Source: Bin55 sp028819195
Lineage (GTDB): Bacteria; Pseudomonadota; Gammaproteobacteria; Pseudomonadales; Azotimanducaceae
Length of the DNA stretch: 64,000 bases
Direction: 5' to 3'
Assembly (NCBI GenBank): GCA_028819195.1
Contig: JAPPMF010000009.1
Location: forward strand, 434,001 to 498,000
Under the pieces are notes generated by a model. The model worked only from the letters and a program-made list of their open reading frames with translations. It was not told the origin of the DNA and did no database searches. Within the stretch, counting starts at the first letter, position 1; the number at the start of each line of letters is the position of its first letter. The position numbers and the translations under genes were made by a program. Positions 9,104 to 18,282 of the stretch are shown here, one piece after another.

Positions 9104-9673
9104 TCAGTCAGTGTATTCCACAATTGTGACAACTTTTTTGATCCCTCGAACATCCCGCACGATATCGGTCATCTCCTCCGTCTCAAATTGTGTAGCTAAC
9201 CCCATTACATACGCCGTAGCTCGATCAATCACAACCGAAAATTTCTTCGCATCAATCCGCTTATTTCTATTCAACGAGCGATTTACCTTGAACGACAAAA
9301 ACGCATCTCGTTGACGACCTATGACTCCGCGAAAATCTTCCGTCGTGAGTTCATTCTGAATAGCGCGAACATACTCAATGTCCTCAATGACTTTGGTGGC
9401 ACGCTCTTTTCGTGCAGGTGTTGAAATTTGTCCGGTCAGAAGCACGACACCATTAAATACCGATACTCTAATCCGCTCATCGGGTAAGTGATCTAAATCA
9501 AGGCGTAGGTTTTTCTTTGCGAGTTGCTTTATAAGAACATCATCTTTGACGGTTCCAGGCGTTCGATGGTCCGGATCTGTAAAACTTGGTGCACAGCCAG
9601 TTAAGGAAAAAAATACACCAAGACACGCCACAGCCGCTGCGGTCAAACGTATACTTAGACTTGTGTTCAGCAT
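9104..9673 (-). CDS. dolP: BON-domain outer-membrane lipoprotein (DolP/YraP)
   Basis: DolP-type lipoprotein that supports outer-membrane integrity. The 189-residue reading starts at the ATG at 9673, preceded at 7 nt by a GGAG site (9681-9685 on the minus strand). The signal peptide ends in the lipobox SLTGC (Cys27). Two BON domains follow (about residues 55-115 and 130-187), with the typical VFNGVVLLTGQI and AYVMGLATQFETEE strands. It lies 20 nt after lpoA, on the same strand. In related genomes yraN and a diaA/gmhA-like gene often lie nearby; neither is here. Confidence 0.87.
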   Translation of the reverse strand: MLNTSLSIRLTAAAVACLGVFFSLTGCAPSFTDPDHRTPGTVKDDVLIKQLAKKNLRLDLDHLPDERIRVSVFNGVVLLTGQISTPARKERATKVIEDIEYVRAIQNELTTEDFRGVIGRQRDAFLSFKVNRSLNRNKRIDAKKFSVVIDRATAYVMGLATQFETEEMTDIVRDVRGIKKVVTIVEYTD

Positions 9674-9693
9674 TCCATTGCTCCTTTCGATAG

Positions 9694-11508
9694 TCACAGT
9701 AAAGATTTAGGTCGATTGGTTAAACGAGAAAGATTATGTAACGAGGATATCTTTCGATCTTTAATAATCCCCCAAATAGGTTGACGATGAATGACGCCAC
9801 GAGAATCTTGTTGTAATATTCCCGTGTAACCCGTTATCTGGTGACCTCTACGCAAATCGTACGACCACATAGACGCTCGATAAGCATCGGCACCAAAAGC
9901 GTATAAAGCAAGATGTTGCTCGACGTCAGGGTAAGTCGCCTTCAGCTGTTCGAAGAATGAAAACTCATGTAAAGTCACGGGCATTGCGGTGAATAGTGCC
10001 CCTTCAGAATACGTAGAGGTTCGTTCTAGACCGCGAAATGAAGTTTCCGTTGCGAGAATAGGAATATCACCACCAAAATAATAGTGTAAAGTTGCCGCCA
10101 GTGAGGCAAACTCGTCGCGCTCAACAAATGTTACGATCGCATCAATATCCTCTCGGCGTCGTGTTACAAATTCTAAACTACCACGACCAACAATGCGAGA
10201 GATTTTTTCATGGCGCGCAGTACTCTGCGTGACATGTAGGACATCAGCTACAACGTCCGCAACTTGGCTCATGTTGGCTAATTGAATTTCATCTAACAAA
10301 TCGAGAGAGTTTTTCGCGGACTCCTTAAAAGCTAATCCAGATCGGATACTCCAGTACTCTGCCCCCATGATTAATACGACTCGCCGCAGATCGATACTAT
10401 GCAGATAGCGAACAACTTCAACTGCGTCGTCCTCGACAGCTAGTCCTAATTGCATTATGTCGGGATGTGATAAGTTGTTCAAAATTGTTCGATTCAATGC
10501 TAATACAGGTACTTCGTAGGTTGGTTCCGCCAACACTGTCGCAACTCGTTCTTTATCTAGTGGCCCTACAATTAAATCAGCACCTTCAGCGATAATACGC
10601 TCAATTAAACTAGTGATTTCTTGCGAGCTAGAGTCGTAGACTTCAATGTTGATGTCGCTAGCGTAGTTTGAATGTAAATGCGCACTTAAAAAACCATCAC
10701 GAATGGTTCGAGCGGCACTAGCAAGTGGTCCCGTTTGAGGTAACAATAATGCAATTTGATCGATGCGCGGTTGGGTACCCGCAACAATAGTTGGAGCAAA
10801 TTTCGCAGCTAAATGATCTGGATAGTTCTCACGCCATTCACGGTAACTTTGGTGCAGTTCTGACGGTGTGTGGGAATTTGAAAGCATCGTAGCGAGACTC
10901 CACCAATGGTCTTCGTTGCTTCGCTCGCCTAGATCATGAACGTCCAGTTGTCGATAGGCACAAGTCCCTCTAATGATTTGCCACAAACGCCGTGCTCGAT
11001 CTTCCGATTCTTGGCTTATCTGAGCAGGTACAGTTGCTAAAAATTTGATGGCGTTTTCGCAGTCATGATTCCAAGTACACAGGTAAGCTTGAAGAATCGC
11101 AAGCGAATTGACTTCGTGTTCGTTTAAAGTCGTCAATCTACTTGCTTGTTCAATCGCAGTAGACGGCGAATCAAGAAATTCAAGCACGATTCCACTCGCC
11201 CCGCGCACAAAATTAGGTGATAGCAATCTATTGTGGTCGTCACTTAACCCGCGCTGCCAATCTAGAATAGTCCGTTGAATTTGTCCTCTTTCTGCTTTTT
11301 GCAATTGCGCATGAACTGCATCTAACAGTTGAACGAAACTCAATTCCTGTAATGGATTCGACCGAGCAGTGGGTCGTTGTGTCTCAGGAGAAACAGGATT
11401 AGGGTCCGTCGATGAATCCCATATAAATTGGCAACCACTTAAAACAAGCATTGATAGTATGATTACAAACAAAATCGAAAACGCTACAAAGCTAGGCCGA
11501 CTGTTCAT
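9694..11508 (-). CDS. lpoA: Penicillin-binding protein activator LpoA
   Basis: Outer-membrane lipoprotein that activates the peptidoglycan synthase PBP1A. Starting at the ATG at 11508 it has 604 residues: a signal peptide with lipobox VLSGC (Cys26), a helical TPR-like N-terminal half, and a C-terminal half with the periplasmic-binding-protein fold (IALLLPQTGPLASAARTIRDG near residue 240, then NRTI and FVERDEFASLAA). A longer reading to 11598 exists, but it would bury the signal peptide 30 residues in. The first 50 nt of the gene lie opposite the start of rsmI. dolP follows on the same strand. Confidence 0.88.
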   Translation of the reverse strand: MNSRPSFVAFSILFVIILSMLVLSGCQFIWDSSTDPNPVSPETQRPTARSNPLQELSFVQLLDAVHAQLQKAERGQIQRTILDWQRGLSDDHNRLLSPNFVRGASGIVLEFLDSPSTAIEQASRLTTLNEHEVNSLAILQAYLCTWNHDCENAIKFLATVPAQISQESEDRARRLWQIIRGTCAYRQLDVHDLGERSNEDHWWSLATMLSNSHTPSELHQSYREWRENYPDHLAAKFAPTIVAGTQPRIDQIALLLPQTGPLASAARTIRDGFLSAHLHSNYASDINIEVYDSSSQEITSLIERIIAEGADLIVGPLDKERVATVLAEPTYEVPVLALNRTILNNLSHPDIMQLGLAVEDDAVEVVRYLHSIDLRRVVLIMGAEYWSIRSGLAFKESAKNSLDLLDEIQLANMSQVADVVADVLHVTQSTARHEKISRIVGRGSLEFVTRRREDIDAIVTFVERDEFASLAATLHYYFGGDIPILATETSFRGLERTSTYSEGALFTAMPVTLHEFSFFEQLKATYPDVEQHLALYAFGADAYRASMWSYDLRRGHQITGYTGILQQDSRGVIHRQPIWGIIKDRKISSLHNLSRLTNRPKSLL

Positions 11509-12331
11509 GGTGGCAACACCAATAGGTAACCTGCAGGACGTGTCAATTCGTTGCATTGAAATTCTCTCGACGGTCAAAATCATTGGTTGTGAAAACATAA
11601 ATCGTACAAAGATATTACTCGATTCACTAAATATATCCTATCGTGATATGAATTTTATTGTGTTAAACGATCCTCGAGAACATATAGCTATTCCCAAAAT
11701 TGTTGACAATTTGTACCAAGGGAACGATGTAGCATGCGTTAGTGATGCAGGTACTCCATTAGTTTCTGACCCAGGGTTCGAGCTCATTCGTCGCGCACAC
11801 AAGTTACATTTTCAAATCATCCCAATCCCGGGTCCAAGCTCGGTTACGACGCTGTTGTCAGTTTGTCCCATTCCCACAAACGAGTTTAAGTTTGTCGGTT
11901 ATTTACCACGAAAAAGTCAAGCTCGAAAACGGCGATTGTTTGAACTGAGCAACTCACAGGTGCCGTCGGTGTTTTTTGAAGTTCCACAACGAATCGTACC
12001 CTCCTTAGAGATTATGTTAGAACTTGATCTCCTCGAGCGTAGTATTTTTGTTGGACGAGAACTTACAAAGTGCTTTGAAGAATTTTTATGGGGTACTGTA
12101 GCAGAGGTTTATCACACGCTGAAAAATCGCGACACCATCAAAGGTGAATTCGTTGTAGTATTAGACGGTAGTGCAGCAGAACCACCAGATATTATCGCCG
12201 ATAGTCTAATTGAGCAATTGCTTCCACATCTAAAAAATTCTGAAATTTCACGGATCGTATCAAAGGTAACTCACGGTGATCGAAAGCAAATCTATCGGCG
12301 AATTGTTTCAATTCAAGAACAAAAATGCTAA
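11459..12331 (+). CDS. rsmI: 16S rRNA 2'-O-ribose methyltransferase RsmI
   Basis: RsmI methylates the 2'-O of C1402 in 16S rRNA. The ATG at 11459 gives 290 residues. The conserved first strand is GRLFMVATPIGNL, so the ATG at 11507 would remove GRLF from it; this is why I prefer 11459 despite a weak ribosome binding site. Other family marks are SDAGTPLVSDPG near residue 95, IPGPSSVTTLL near 120 and GRELTKCFEE near 198. The gene is head to head with lpoA and overlaps it by 50 nt. RNase P RNA starts 10 bases downstream. Confidence 0.9.
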   Translation: MITNKIENATKLGRLFMVATPIGNLQDVSIRCIEILSTVKIIGCENINRTKILLDSLNISYRDMNFIVLNDPREHIAIPKIVDNLYQGNDVACVSDAGTPLVSDPGFELIRRAHKLHFQIIPIPGPSSVTTLLSVCPIPTNEFKFVGYLPRKSQARKRRLFELSNSQVPSVFFEVPQRIVPSLEIMLELDLLERSIFVGRELTKCFEEFLWGTVAEVYHTLKNRDTIKGEFVVVLDGSAAEPPDIIADSLIEQLLPHLKNSEISRIVSKVTHGDRKQIYRRIVSIQEQKC

Positions 12332-12340
12332 TATTATTGT

Positions 12341-12681
12341 GAGACGGCTAAGCGATCGCTGACAAACTAAATTGTTAGAGGAAAGTCCGGGCTCCAAAGG
12401 ACAAAGTGCCAGGTAACACCTGGGAAGTGTGAACTTACGGAAAGTGCAACAGAAAGTAAACCGCCCTAGTTTTAACTAGGGTAAGGGTGAAACGGTGTGG
12501 TAAAAGCACACCGCAATGTCTGGTAACAGCATTGGCTAGGTAAACCCCACTTGGAGCAAGACCAAGTAGAGATAGTACGGCGTGGTCCGCGTCCAATCTG
12601 GGTAGGTCGCTAGAAACAGATGGCAACATCTGTTCCAGATGAATGATCGCTCACGACAGAACCCGGCTTATCGGCCGTCTC
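12341..12681 (+). ncRNA. rnpB: RNase P RNA, bacterial class A
   Basis: Catalytic RNA of RNase P, which trims the 5' leader from pre-tRNAs. The 5' GAGACGGC pairs with the 3' GGCCGTCTC to form helix P1. The universal core boxes are present: GAGGAAAGTCCGGGCTC from 12378, the GCAACAGAAAG segment near 12447, and the 3' core with GATGAATGATCGC and ACAGAACCCGGCTTA at 12640-12670. The length of about 341 nt is normal. It lies directly after rsmI, where gammaproteobacteria commonly carry it. Confidence 0.96.
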
Positions 12682-12711
12682 ACTCTTTCACGTTCTGCTA
12701 GGGAGCTTAAC

Positions 12712-13689
12712 TTGAAAACACCATTGTTTGCTTGGTTTGTGTGCTTAATCCATATTCTGTGTTACCATGGGTTGTCACAGGAAATTCCTGAAAATTTACA
12801 GGGCATTGAGTTATACGATTGGATTGGGCATCAAGCCATCTCCGATGTCGAGGTATCCAACGATACACTTAATAGCATTTTGGAAGCGGGACTTAACAGC
12901 GAAGATCGTGACATTCAAAGTGCAACACTAGGAGCGCTGGCATGGATTTCAGTTTATAAATCGATGAATTTACCTGAATACGATAGATTCTATGTCCCGC
13001 GGACGGTCGAACAGATTCCAGCGTTAAAAGAAAATCTCATCCAAATTTGGGAACAGAATCGCAAACAGCAACCTAATCCATGGATAAAAGTCGAAAGTGA
13101 TACAACTGATTCAAATAAAGAAGCGGTGTTCGTGGAAATTAGAAATGGACGAACAGTTTGGAAAGCACAATGGGCTTGGCTCACTATTCCCGCAGTGTTG
13201 GTGACTTTTTATCCACAAGATCCAGCCGTATATGACATCGTTTGGGAAGCTCAGCATCCCCAGCAACCGTTACTCACGCTATCCTTACTAGATGTAGGGA
13301 AGTTCACCAGTACCAAAGCAAACGAATTTCGGATCAAGTATTTGACCAATCAACGTAGTCCAGTACAAGTGCAACTTCAAGCAACTCTTGGCTTAGGTAG
13401 ATTTCAGTCTCCACGGGGGCTTGCTGCTCTAATCTCGTTGATCCAACGTGACGATGTAGCAGACAATGTTGTAGCGGCGGCACTAGAATCGATCGTAACC
13501 TATCCAGATGCCCTGAAATTGTACGAAGAGCAAATTAATGGTGTGCTACAACGCCTTGATTTTGTGTTACCGGTCGATGTTCAACTTGAGGCACCACCTG
13601 GAGAAATCACCACTTATTTGATGTACTTTGTAACAGCCAACCAACTTGAAGGTGAAATAGAACAACTGTTGCAACCCAATCCTAGGTGA
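12712..13689 (+). CDS. Exported protein of unknown function with HEAT-like helices
   Basis: I do not recognise this protein. The best start is TTG at 12712, which follows a GGGAG site (12701-12705) by 6 nt; an upstream ATG at 12643 would lie inside RNase P RNA. The 325 residues begin with a signal-like segment (TPLFAWFVCLIHILC). The middle contains a beta-rich part (residues about 140-190). Helical pairs near 225-275, with QATLGLGRFQSPRGL and DNVVAAALESIV, resemble HEAT or PBS-lyase-like repeats. It occupies the space between rnpB and rsmH where mraZ is usually found. A periplasmic or surface role is likely; no function can be assigned. Confidence 0.7.
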   Translation: MKTPLFAWFVCLIHILCYHGLSQEIPENLQGIELYDWIGHQAISDVEVSNDTLNSILEAGLNSEDRDIQSATLGALAWISVYKSMNLPEYDRFYVPRTVEQIPALKENLIQIWEQNRKQQPNPWIKVESDTTDSNKEAVFVEIRNGRTVWKAQWAWLTIPAVLVTFYPQDPAVYDIVWEAQHPQQPLLTLSLLDVGKFTSTKANEFRIKYLTNQRSPVQVQLQATLGLGRFQSPRGLAALISLIQRDDVADNVVAAALESIVTYPDALKLYEEQINGVLQRLDFVLPVDVQLEAPPGEITTYLMYFVTANQLEGEIEQLLQPNPR

Positions 13690-13794
13690 AATATCGGCTA
13701 GGTACTCTTTAAAAGATTCCGAGGAAAACTTACTTTTTGTGCAAATTTCGTCACGTTAACAACCGTCGCTACGAATGAAACGTTCTAGTGAGTT

Positions 13795-13823
13795 TTGGAA
13801 AAAATGATGTTCTAGGATAATAT
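13795..13823 (+). promoter_or_regulatory. Candidate sigma70 promoter for the dcw cluster
   Basis: TTGGAA (13795-13800) and TAATAT (13818-13823) are 17 bp apart, close to consensus, about 145 nt before rsmH. The 278-nt gap holds no mraZ gene, and I found no repeated TGGGA-type MraZ operator boxes. This is the best promoter candidate for the wall and division genes that follow. Confidence 0.45.
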
Positions 13824-13967
13824 ATACAGGTACACTAACCTTTGTCAAGGAAAGATAAGGGTTTGCGTCAAGCTCCGACAGTTGGAAGTTCGAATGCAGG
13901 GAGGCTAATGGTGAACTTCAAATATCCCTATCGAATCATTTCAAAACCATGTTGATTCGACTTCGTT

Positions 13968-14879
13968 ATGGGGATCCCACACACTCCAGTTTTGGTCGAC
14001 GAAGTCGTTTCGACTCTGGGCACCAAACCCGACGGTTGCTACTTGGATACCACCTTTGGTGGTGGTGGGCATTCCCGAGCACTACTGCATCAATTAGCAC
14101 CAACGGCAAATTTGTTTGTATCCGATCGCGACCCTGTGGCCGTAAGCTTGGCTCAACAATTAGCAGCAACGGATTCTAGGGTTACTTACGATACCGCAAA
14201 GTTTTCTGAGTTAGCACAGATTTTGTCGAAACACGAATTAAGCGCGTTTGACGGTATACTAATGGATATTGGAGTATCGTCGATGCAACTTGACAATGCT
14301 GCTAGGGGTTTCAGCTTTCTACGCGATGGACCGTTAGATATGCGTATGGACTTGACGCGAGGGGAAACCGCTGCCGATTGGTTAAATCGTGCGAGTTTTC
14401 ATGAAATCTCACAAATACTCAATAAGTTTGGTGAAGAACGCGACGCTCACCGAATAACCAAGGCGATTTTGGAAGCACGGCCGTTAACCTCGACTACTCA
14501 ATTAGTTCGCGTGATAAATCAAGCGGCTAAAGTCCGAGATTCACGAAAACATGTGGCGACGAGAGTGTTTCAAGCTATACGGATTTACCTCAATGATGAA
14601 CTTGAAGAATTACGCAAAGGATTACTAATCGCAGGTCAATTCTTAGCTGTATCGGGTCGGCTAGCTGTAATCTCTTTCCATAGTCTTGAACATCGGATTG
14701 TCCGAGAACAATTTTTAAGTTGGTCGGCAGTGAAATTGCCAGCAAAACTTCCTGTACGAGGAGCGCAAAACCGATCGATGAAAATCATCGAACGCGGTAT
14801 TCGACCAAGTACTCGAGAGTTGCAGATCAATAAGCGTTCTAGTGCTGCACTCATGCAGGTGATCGAACGTGTCGAATAA
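13968..14879 (+). CDS. rsmH: 16S rRNA m4C1402 methyltransferase RsmH
   Basis: RsmH (MraW) methylates the N4 of C1402 in 16S rRNA, the same nucleotide that RsmI modifies on the ribose. The 303 residues start with HTPVLVDEVV and show the AdoMet loop DTTFGGGGHSRALL near residue 27, DGILMDIGVSSMQLD near 100, RGFSFLRDGPLDMRMD near 117 and the late VISFHSLEHRIVR near 225. It is the first gene of the dcw cluster here, with mraZ missing. ftsL starts inside its last 11 nt. Confidence 0.96.
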   Translation: MGIPHTPVLVDEVVSTLGTKPDGCYLDTTFGGGGHSRALLHQLAPTANLFVSDRDPVAVSLAQQLAATDSRVTYDTAKFSELAQILSKHELSAFDGILMDIGVSSMQLDNAARGFSFLRDGPLDMRMDLTRGETAADWLNRASFHEISQILNKFGEERDAHRITKAILEARPLTSTTQLVRVINQAAKVRDSRKHVATRVFQAIRIYLNDELEELRKGLLIAGQFLAVSGRLAVISFHSLEHRIVREQFLSWSAVKLPAKLPVRGAQNRSMKIIERGIRPSTRELQINKRSSAALMQVIERVE

Positions 14880-15189
14880 ATTTACTTCAAAACAAAAACT
14901 CGACCGCGCGCGAGTTCGATTTTGGTGGATTGCCTGGGTATTTCTATTCGGCAGTATTTTGGTTACTGGGTTGCTTGTTGTGGAACAAAGTAACCAACGC
15001 CGAGCGTTGTACCAATACATGCTCGATTTACGTGTACAACAAGATGACACGTTGTCGGAATTAGCACGACTACAAGTCGAACTTGGGAGCGAAGCATCCT
15101 ATGAACGTGTCGTCGATGTAGCAAATTCTGATTTGGCTATGGAATTTCCAAAAGTCATTATTCCGACGAAACCGGAAATTGTAGAGTGA
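14869..15189 (+). CDS. ftsL: Cell division protein FtsL
   Basis: Bitopic divisome protein that forms the FtsQLB complex. The 106 residues have a short basic cytoplasmic end, one membrane span (WWIAWVFLFGSILVTGLLVV, about 19-38) and a periplasmic coiled-coil-like stretch rich in heptads (about 45-80). Identification rests on size, topology and position between rsmH and ftsI, since FtsL sequences diverge quickly. The GTG start overlaps rsmH by 11 nt, and its stop overlaps the ftsI start by 4 nt, so coupling is tight. Confidence 0.88.
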   Translation: MSNKFTSKQKLDRARVRFWWIAWVFLFGSILVTGLLVVEQSNQRRALYQYMLDLRVQQDDTLSELARLQVELGSEASYERVVDVANSDLAMEFPKVIIPTKPEIVE

Positions 15190-16856
15190 TTTTCAACCGA
15201 CATCGAATCGTCATTTTGGGGATTAGCATGGTCTTTGGACTCATGCTCATGCGAATGTTATCTTTAACGTATTTCGATCGCGAATTTCTGCAAGAACGCG
15301 GTAGTACCATTGCTGAACGAACGATTTCGATTCCTGTTAATCGAGGAATCATCTATGATCGCAATAGACAACCATTAGCGATCAGCATTCCAACTTATTC
15401 GATTTGGACTGACCCGGGTTTCGACTCGATTGATCCGCAGGATATTCCAAATCTTGCGGCGGCACTACAAATTTCACAGAGATCTCTCGAAAATACACTT
15501 CTCGCTGCGCAGGATACACGGTTCGTGTATCTCAAACGGCGGACTACTCAAGAAGTCGCCGACGCCGTTGAACAACTCCAGATTAAAGGCGTACGTTTCA
15601 AAACCGAGTATCGACGATACTATCCAGCAGCCGAAGTTACCTCACACGTCGTCGGGTTCACCAACATTGATGGCGATGGCATAGAGGGGCTAGAAGCCGC
15701 AGAGAATCAAGCGTTACGCGGCCAACCGGGTAAACGAAGAGTTCTACGCGATCGCGAAGGTCGTGAATTACGTGATCTCGAACTCTCTGAACCGCCGGTT
15801 TTTGGTCAAGACATCACTTTGACACTTGATCTCGGACTACAGTATTTGACTTATCGTACCGTGCGCGAAGCAGTCTTCCAATACAAGGCAGTTTCAGCTT
15901 CTGCAGTGGTTTTGTCTGTTGCCTCCGGCGAGATACTAGCAATGGCTAATTTCCCGACTTTTAATCCCAATGATCTCACTGATCGGGATCCGTTACGCAT
16001 GCGTAATAGAGCCATTAAAGATGTGTATGAACCGGGCTCGACCATTAAACCCTTTTCGGCACTCGCGGCGCTTGAAAGCCAACATTTTCGTGCTAGTTCG
16101 GTCATAAACACTTCGCCGGGACATCTCTATGTCGATCAAAAACTGGTGGAAGATCCAAGAGATTACGGTACTCTAACCTTAGAAAAAGTACTAGTTAAAT
16201 CAAGTCAGGTGGGGATTGCCAAAGTTGCTTTGACCCTGGGCGAAACCGAAATTTCTGATGTGTTGTTGCGCGCGGGATTCGCGAAAAGACCACATAGTGG
16301 ATTACCACACGAAGCAGCTGGGTCATTACGACAGGAAGAACTCAAACGCGATATCGGTCGTGTAACGTTAGCTTTTGGTTACGGCCTTAGTGTATCGCCG
16401 CTACAGCTTGCGTCCGCGTACTTGATTCTCGCGTCGGGCGGTCAGAAAACTCCAGTATCGATTTTACGCAATGATGTCGTGCCTCAAGAGCCTCGAAAGC
16501 AGATCTTTTTCCCAGCCGATGTGCAGGAAATCCTAAATATTCTGCGGGGCGTGGTATCTCCCATTGGAACTGCACCTGGTGCCTCCGTTGAAGGTTTTGC
16601 AGTAGCAGGAAAAACTGGTACAGTTCGCAAAATTACAAACGGTCAGTATGACGATACTAAGCATATTGCTTGGTTTGCCGGTATTGTCCCGGCGGATGAA
16701 CCTCAAATTGTCGCGGTAATCGTCGTGAACGAACCAAAGGGTGAAGTATTTTCAGGTGGTGGTGTAGCGGCTCCTATTTTTTCTCGAATCGTGAAACATG
16801 CCTTACAACTCGTAGTCCCACACACGGAGGAGGGATGGAATGGCGATACCTCTTAG
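15186..16856 (+). CDS. ftsI: Peptidoglycan D,D-transpeptidase FtsI (PBP3)
   Basis: Septal transpeptidase that crosslinks peptidoglycan at division. The 556 residues comprise a membrane anchor (about 8-26), the PBP dimerisation module (NRGIIYDRN near 52) and the transpeptidase domain. Active-site motifs are S285-T-I-K288, K476-T-G and, in place of the usual SSN, S339-S-Q341. The start is GTG in a GTGA overlap with ftsL. murE begins 17 nt before its end. The SSQ variant changes the middle motif but keeps its serine. Confidence 0.95.
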   Translation: MIFNRHRIVILGISMVFGLMLMRMLSLTYFDREFLQERGSTIAERTISIPVNRGIIYDRNRQPLAISIPTYSIWTDPGFDSIDPQDIPNLAAALQISQRSLENTLLAAQDTRFVYLKRRTTQEVADAVEQLQIKGVRFKTEYRRYYPAAEVTSHVVGFTNIDGDGIEGLEAAENQALRGQPGKRRVLRDREGRELRDLELSEPPVFGQDITLTLDLGLQYLTYRTVREAVFQYKAVSASAVVLSVASGEILAMANFPTFNPNDLTDRDPLRMRNRAIKDVYEPGSTIKPFSALAALESQHFRASSVINTSPGHLYVDQKLVEDPRDYGTLTLEKVLVKSSQVGIAKVALTLGETEISDVLLRAGFAKRPHSGLPHEAAGSLRQEELKRDIGRVTLAFGYGLSVSPLQLASAYLILASGGQKTPVSILRNDVVPQEPRKQIFFPADVQEILNILRGVVSPIGTAPGASVEGFAVAGKTGTVRKITNGQYDDTKHIAWFAGIVPADEPQIVAVIVVNEPKGEVFSGGGVAAPIFSRIVKHALQLVVPHTEEGWNGDTS

Positions 16857-18282
16857 GAAATTAATCGACGGTACGAACGTACCAAATGTAAAGGTTACTG
16901 GATTAACCAATGATTCCAGGCGAGTCCGTCCGGACAATGTGTTTTTTGCATACAAAGGTCACTTTCTGGATGGTTTCGATTACGTCGACTCCGCGATTAG
17001 ACAGGGTGCCACGGTGATCATTGGTGATCGTGCTGCACCAGCAAACGTTTCTGTACCGTGGCTACACTTTGCCAACGTCAGAAAAGTTCAAAGTGAGATC
17101 GCCGCGCGGTTCTACAACAATCCTTCAAATGCAATAAATGTTATTGGTATCACAGGTACCAACGGTAAATCTTCAATCGCGTACGGGCTTGCAAGTCTAC
17201 TACTCGAAACTGCCTGTATGGGTACCTTGGGTTGGGGACAACCACCGTCATTGCGACCAAGTGAACTAACAACTGTCGATTCGATTCTAGTTCAGCAGAA
17301 TTTGAGTCAACTCCTACAGGAAGGATTTTCCCGTGTGGCAATGGAAGTAAGTTCGCACGCACTGGTTCAGGACCGAGTAAATAATGTGCGTTTTGATTGT
17401 GCTGTGTTCACAAATTTATCTCGAGATCACTTAGATTACCACGCCAATATGTCTGAATACGCAAATGCGAAGAAGAAGCTCTTTCAACATCCAAATCTAC
17501 GCTGTGGTATTGTCAACATTGATGATCCAATTGGTCGATCAATTGCTAGCCAATTACGTACACACGACCGACTTTGTTGGTCGTATGGTACGAGCGAAGA
17601 TGCGCAGTTGCGCTGGCGAAATATCAAATCTACAGCAACTGGTTTTAGTGGAGTCTGGCAAGGCGACTGGGGCGAAATTCCATTTGAACTTCCTTTTTGT
17701 ATTGAAGCTTCTATTACCAACTCGGCCGCACTTCTCTTAGTCGCTTTGTTTTATCAACAAGACATTGAAACTGTGGTTGAAAAGATGGAACAGCTACCAC
17801 AGGTTCCTGGTCGTATGGAATTGATCTCCGACGAGAATCAACCGAAAGTTGTTTTGGACTATGCTCATACTCCTGCAGCCCTCGAAACGGTTTTGTATTC
17901 TCTGAAAAAACGTACTCCACGCAAACTTTTATGCGTGTTTGGCTGCGGGGGGGATCGTGACCGTGGTAAAAGACCAGAAATGGCAGCAGTAGCCGAACGA
18001 TATGCTGATCGAGTTTATGTAACGACCGACAATCCACGGTTTGAATCTCCAGTAGCTATCGTTGAAGATGTCTTGGGTGGATTCACACGTCACAATGGTG
18101 TTGTAATTGAGTTAGACCGGTCGCGAGCAATTCAGGAAGCATTAGCTTTTGCAGACGAGTACGACACCGTCCTGATTGCCGGTAAAGGAAACGAAGATTA
18201 TCAAGACATTGAGGGTGAACAGGTACCCTATAGTGATCGTCAAACCATTATCGAGACGTTACGGAGTACCGTCTTATGCTAG
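16840..18282 (+). CDS. murE: UDP-MurNAc-L-Ala-D-Glu:meso-diaminopimelate ligase
   Basis: Cytoplasmic ligase that adds meso-diaminopimelate to the peptidoglycan precursor. The 480 residues show the Mur N-terminal domain, the ATP loop GITGTNGKSS near residue 103, the central TNLSRDHLDYH near 192, and the C-terminal TDNPRFESP box (about 390), whose DNPR is the meso-DAP signature. The next step in the pathway needs MurF, which normally follows directly; here the next gene, overlapping by 7 nt, is mraY. Nothing in the length suggests a MurE-MurF fusion. Confidence 0.96.
   Translation: MAIPLRKLIDGTNVPNVKVTGLTNDSRRVRPDNVFFAYKGHFLDGFDYVDSAIRQGATVIIGDRAAPANVSVPWLHFANVRKVQSEIAARFYNNPSNAINVIGITGTNGKSSIAYGLASLLLETACMGTLGWGQPPSLRPSELTTVDSILVQQNLSQLLQEGFSRVAMEVSSHALVQDRVNNVRFDCAVFTNLSRDHLDYHANMSEYANAKKKLFQHPNLRCGIVNIDDPIGRSIASQLRTHDRLCWSYGTSEDAQLRWRNIKSTATGFSGVWQGDWGEIPFELPFCIEASITNSAALLLVALFYQQDIETVVEKMEQLPQVPGRMELISDENQPKVVLDYAHTPAALETVLYSLKKRTPRKLLCVFGCGGDRDRGKRPEMAAVAERYADRVYVTTDNPRFESPVAIVEDVLGGFTRHNGVVIELDRSRAIQEALAFADEYDTVLIAGKGNEDYQDIEGEQVPYSDRQTIIETLRSTVLC

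Noticed and set aside
11509..11598. N-terminal extension of lpoA to 11598
   Set aside because: It would place the lipoprotein signal peptide 30 residues inside the protein.
12435..12629. 64-codon minus-strand open frame
   Set aside because: It lies wholly inside RNase P RNA and resembles no protein family.
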